Program-made: the position numbers and the translations under genes
Part shown: piece by piece, positions 7,901-10,507 of the stretch
Position numbering within the stretch: position 1 is the first letter of the stretch
Layout: every line of letters starts with the position of its first letter
Notes under the pieces: model-generated
The model's database searches: none
Told to the model about the DNA's origin: nothing
The model's input: the letters and a program-made list of their open reading frames with translations, nothing else
Assembly (NCBI GenBank): GCA_011316305.1
Contig: SAUG01000223.1
Coordinates: 1-10,507, forward strand
DNA: 10,507 bases
Reading direction: 5' to 3'
Source: Rusavskia elegans
Lineage: Eukaryota; Ascomycota; Lecanoromycetes; Teloschistales; Teloschistaceae

Positions 7901-9663
7901 CCGCAGAGATGCGCGTCTGAAACAGTTGATGACCGAAGTTGGCCAGAGTCAACCACCGAGACGGCCGGTACAGATGACAGCCCAGGTCAAAAATGAAATG
8001 TCGCAAAAACTGCGTGAGCTTGCCCCAATGGTGTCGCGAATGGAAATTTCCTTGCCAACTTTCTTCCGTTACAATCCTGACGAAGACATTGCGAAGCAAC
8101 TGATTCGAACAGTGAGTCGCCCTACTCCCAGGGTAATCTGACCGAGCCAGACTGACATGGTGATAGCGACAAATAATCAAGGCGCAATATCGAGACGACA
8201 AGTACAACCTCGTCGAACACTTCACCATTGGTCAGGCTGAGTTGGACGCCGCATACACCAAGGTAAAGTCATACTTTTTTTATGTGATGGAGAAGTTCGG
8301 TGGCAAGTCCAAAGCCGCACCTCAACCAGGAGAGCAAGCGCAAAATCAGCCTCAACCTCAGCAGGCAACTCCGAGCCAGGAAAAGGCCCCGTTGAATGCG
8401 GCAAATCTTGATGAACATCAAAACATGCTCAAAGCCCAGCGGGCAGCCGCGATGCAGAGGCATCATTCTGGCTACGGCAGCCGTGCTCCTGCCGCACCTA
8501 CATCAGAAAAACCACCGCCTTTCCCGCTTCCTCTCGGACCGCAGTCTCCCCATGGAATCCCCCACCAGTATGGGCCTGCAACGCTGACCGCCGACCAACT
8601 TGTGCTCCCACAAAATAAGAGAAGAAGGAGCAACAATCATCAACCCAGCGCCGGTTCAACTCCTGTGCCCGCACATGATACGCCAGTGGCCAAATCTTCA
8701 CCTGTGGGTCCTAAACAAACTTCGCCGGAGATACCGAAAGAACCCATGCCTCAGCTGTCATTCAAATGCGGTGTATCAGACTGCCAAGCCGGCCAAAAGG
8801 GATTCGCCACTCAATCAGAGCTGGAACAGCACAATGCCGATGTCCACGAGCCCCAAGAACCGATCATAGATGATCCAGTGGAGTTTGCCTTGGAATCTAT
8901 GCGCCTTGCCCTCGGTTTGGATGAGAATGGGAAATCAAAGCCACAGCAGATCGCGCTGGAGGCACCGAAGATGAAGCCGTCTCTATCGGCACAGAGCCAT
9001 GCTTCCATCAAGCAGGAGACCTCGACACCGATGGCTCGCGCCGGAACGCAGACCGGCCCCTCACCAGCTTCTAACCTTCTCAAGACGCCGCAAGCATCAT
9101 CGGGTATCAAAACCCCGGCCTCCGATGCCAGCAAGGGGAAGAACGTCAAAGGACCTACAACACCGCCCAAGGGAACTACGCCTCCGCCATTTGACCCATG
9201 GGCTGGTTCGTGTATATCTCCAGAAGATATCAGGTCCTCGTGGTCCAGCCTAGCGGATTTGAACTCAATGTCCTTTACCAGTCTCCAAAAAGGTCTTACG
9301 CCGTCGTCCACCGATTTCAGCAGCAATGAAAAGTCGGAGAGGAACAGCCCGCGCACGAGTGATATTAGCGAGAACGACGCCGTCAAGATCAGCATTGATG
9401 TCAAGAAAGACAAGGACAACTGGATCCCAAGTGAATGGTTCGACGACTCCTTATACAACGACATCGAGTCTATGAATTTTGGGCCTGACCACTTCATGCA
9501 AGACGCCGGGTGGGACATCTTCGCGGGCATTGAGGATACTCAGATGGTTGATATCGGTCCAACCACCGGTAAAGGGAAGAAGAAGGATGAACAAGATTTC
9601 GTCAGCGAAGAATGGTTGAAGGTATATGCACCGGAGAAATTGCCGGTGAAAAAAGGGAAATAG
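4910..9663 (+). CDS. MED15: Mediator complex subunit 15 (MED15/Gal11-type coactivator)
   Basis: Joining 4910-5103, 5163-5265, 5313-8111 and 8167-9663 gives 1530 residues. MED15 is a tail-module subunit of nuclear Mediator that activation domains contact through its KIX domain. Here the KIX lies at about residues 48-122, with GWQSTV, IFQIFSQLRLLQ, LALKFETKAF and NTYEHMCKKKLADI read across two splice junctions. A helical block with GVDPLAWFFRTQAMKRYMEV (260-279) follows. Gln/Pro/Asn-rich linkers contain a polyQ helix (about 503-555), a TWGQLKEWAAQNAQ block (within 642-709) and a DDVVEIS motif (884-890). A conserved helical region at about 987-1078 bridges intron 3. The C-terminal part has a basic KRRR (1183-1186), a C2H2-like finger (Cys1233, Cys1238, His1254, His1259) and an acidic-aromatic tail (about 1450-1496). 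The start is supported by an in-frame TGA at 4871-4873 and a good ATG context. The Gln-rich body makes similarity outside the KIX and the helical blocks less informative. Confidence 0.88.
5104..5162 (+). other. MED15 intron 1 (59 nt), inside the KIX domain
   Basis: The donor is GTCCGT at 5104, a branch motif CTGAC lies at 5148-5152, and the acceptor is TTGCAG ending at 5162. The phase-2 join makes Ile65 and turns the sequence into IFQIFSQLRLLQ, which fits the KIX helix. Without splicing, the frame ends at TGA 5225-5227 after 105 codons. An alternative acceptor at 5171 gives the wrong phase with this donor. Confidence 0.8.
5266..5312 (+). other. MED15 intron 2 (47 nt, tandem acceptor)
   Basis: The donor is GTAAGC at 5266, with CTGAC at 5300-5304. 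The acceptor is a CAGCAG pair, with AG at 5308-5309 and 5311-5312. Using the second gives R99-N100, as annotated. Using the first adds one Gln. The branch A at 5303 is only 6 nt from the first AG and 9 nt from the second, which favours the second. Confidence 0.85.
8112..8166 (+). other. MED15 intron 3 (55 nt)
   Basis: The donor GTGAGT starts at 8112 with CTGAC at 8152-8156, and the acceptor TAG ends at 8166. The intron is phase 0. The join produces LIRTRQIIKAQYRDDKYN, continuous with the charged helical region on both sides. Read-through would stop at TGA 8139-8141 and remove the last 498 residues. Confidence 0.88.
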
Positions 9664-10081
9664 ATGATTGCCCAGATCGGAGGGCAGACTCTTAGCTTCA
9701 AGCGAGATTCAGGAGTCGACGGTATTCATTGGGCTTTTTGGGGTTTATCCTCAGAGGGAATCTTAGACTGTGGCGTTCAACGGAGCGGGATAGAAAGGGC
9801 AGTGTGACCGATCCGAGGGGATTCATAGAGAGGGGCGTTGTTCAGAGCAACCTGGACGGAGGGGGATGATTTTGGAGATGATATCCTGACGATATCTTAA
9901 TGAACCATGTACGCTAGAATTTCTGCGAGGGACATCGATGGTCCCATTGTTATGAGTCGGATTCGATAGAGCGATCACAGCTTCCCTTCGTTAAAATCTC
10001 TTTCATGTTTCTTTCACATTCCCTCTGTCGCTGGTATCCTCGAAATCGGCGATTCTTCAAAACCTGTACTGGGTATTATGC

Positions 10082-10089
10082 TATATAAG
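10082..10089 (+). promoter_or_regulatory. TATA-box-like element, possible promoter of a gene beyond the window
   Basis: TATATAAG matches the TATA consensus and is followed about 40-260 nt later by a pyrimidine-rich tract. The same eight bases recur at 10445-10452. The arrangement suggests a + strand promoter for a gene past the right edge. The motif could instead be an efficiency element for MED15 3'-end formation. Confidence 0.3.
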
Positions 10090-10444
10090 CCCGTACAAGT
10101 TTCGCTTTTTATAGATCCGAATCCAAGCGTATCCTCCACAATATAGACTAGAAACCATACCTCATCCTTCTCTCCTAACCTACTATTCTCATTATCACTA
10201 TCTTCTTCCCCCTAAATGCCGGAATCCCTCTATATATTCTTTCTCCTGAGGCCCATCTCGTCCCTATCCTTATTCCCATTCCCGTTCCCTTGCCCCGATC
10301 CCACCCTCCTCCTACCATCAATCACATATCCCAAACTCGTCTATCTCTACCCAGGCTATCGTCTCTAATATAACATTAGTATATATTCTTCCTTATTTTC
10401 TTCTTGGAAGATGATATTTGGGTTGGTTGTTGTAACTGATGGGA

Positions 10445-10452
10445 TATATAAG
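10445..10452 (+). promoter_or_regulatory. Second TATA-box-like element
   Basis: This is a second copy of TATATAAG, 363 nt after the first and 55 nt before the window ends. If a + strand gene starts beyond the edge, this is the nearer candidate. No coding sequence is visible to confirm it. Confidence 0.25.
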
Positions 10453-10507
10453 GGTTGGATAGCTGAGAGCTGAGGAGTTATATTAAGGAGGTGAGTGGGG
10501 GTGTTGT

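Larger units (their letters stand above)
9664..10507. other. MED15 3' region and unassigned downstream sequence
   Basis: No gene is supported in these 844 bases. The first part (to about 9960) should hold the MED15 3' UTR; an AATGAA hexamer at 9899-9904 is a weak poly(A) signal candidate. From about 10120 to 10350 the + strand becomes very pyrimidine-rich, like a fungal promoter or leader. A 50-codon frame at 10216-10368 lies in this tract and looks compositional. The last 50 bases hold a good splice-donor match, GAG|GTGAGT at 10488-10496, but no coding exon is visible beside it. Confidence 0.5.

Noticed and set aside
8260..8290. Possible further MED15 intron starting at GTAAAG (8262)
   Set aside because: The frame reads through with sensible helical sequence (YTKVKSYFFYVMEKFG), and no in-phase acceptor with a branch motif improves it.
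8811..9530. 239-codon open frame on the minus strand opposite the MED15 C-terminus
   Set aside because: It lies wholly inside a well-supported coding exon, has no recognisable domain, and is explained by the codon composition of the sense strand.
10216..10368. 50-codon frame starting with ATG in the tail
   Set aside because: It is short and compositionally driven by the CT-rich tract, with no family resemblance or splice context.
10365..10379. Small inverted repeat CTAAT-ATAAC-ATTAG
   Set aside because: A 5-bp AT-rich stem is expected by chance in AT-rich intergenic DNA, and no function can be argued.

Overview
The window reads as nuclear DNA of a filamentous ascomycete (Pezizomycotina). 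The genes are eukaryotic and protein-coding. Their introns are very short (47-59 nt) with GT...AG ends, and most carry a CTGAC-type branch motif just upstream of the acceptor. The leaders are pyrimidine-rich, and the Mediator subunit has the filamentous-fungal layout. I cannot assign a class or genus from the sequence alone.

Layout from left to right. Positions 1-928 (+) hold the 3' part of a mitochondrial chalcone-isomerase-domain protein of the Aim18/Aim46 family, whose 5' end lies outside the window. Positions 929-1463 are a convergent spacer holding the 3' ends of two genes. Positions 1464-3600 (-) hold a complete three-exon gene for an LMBR1/LMBD2-type multi-pass membrane protein of 675 residues. 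Positions 3601-4909 are a 1.3 kb divergent intergenic region. Its right half looks like the pyrimidine-rich promoter and leader of the next gene. It contains no ATG over 742 nt, and then a single upstream ORF whose stop codon overlaps the next start codon. Positions 4910-9663 (+) hold a complete four-exon gene for Mediator subunit 15 (MED15/Gal11-type, 1530 residues), with an N-terminal KIX domain, long Gln/Pro/Asn-rich stretches, a late C2H2-like finger and an acidic-aromatic tail. Positions 9664-10507 are the MED15 3' region followed by pyrimidine-rich and TATA-like sequence, possibly the upstream region of a gene outside the window.

The three genes do unrelated jobs: a mitochondrial CHI-fold protein, a membrane protein, and a transcription coactivator. 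They do not form a cluster or pathway. LMBD2 and MED15 share a divergent promoter region, so they could share upstream elements. I see no transposon, RNA gene, CRISPR array or secondary-metabolite genes, and I do not think the window holds a new biological system. The most interesting local features are the MED15 leader (ATG-free tract plus overlapping uORF) and the unusual splice sites in both spliced genes.
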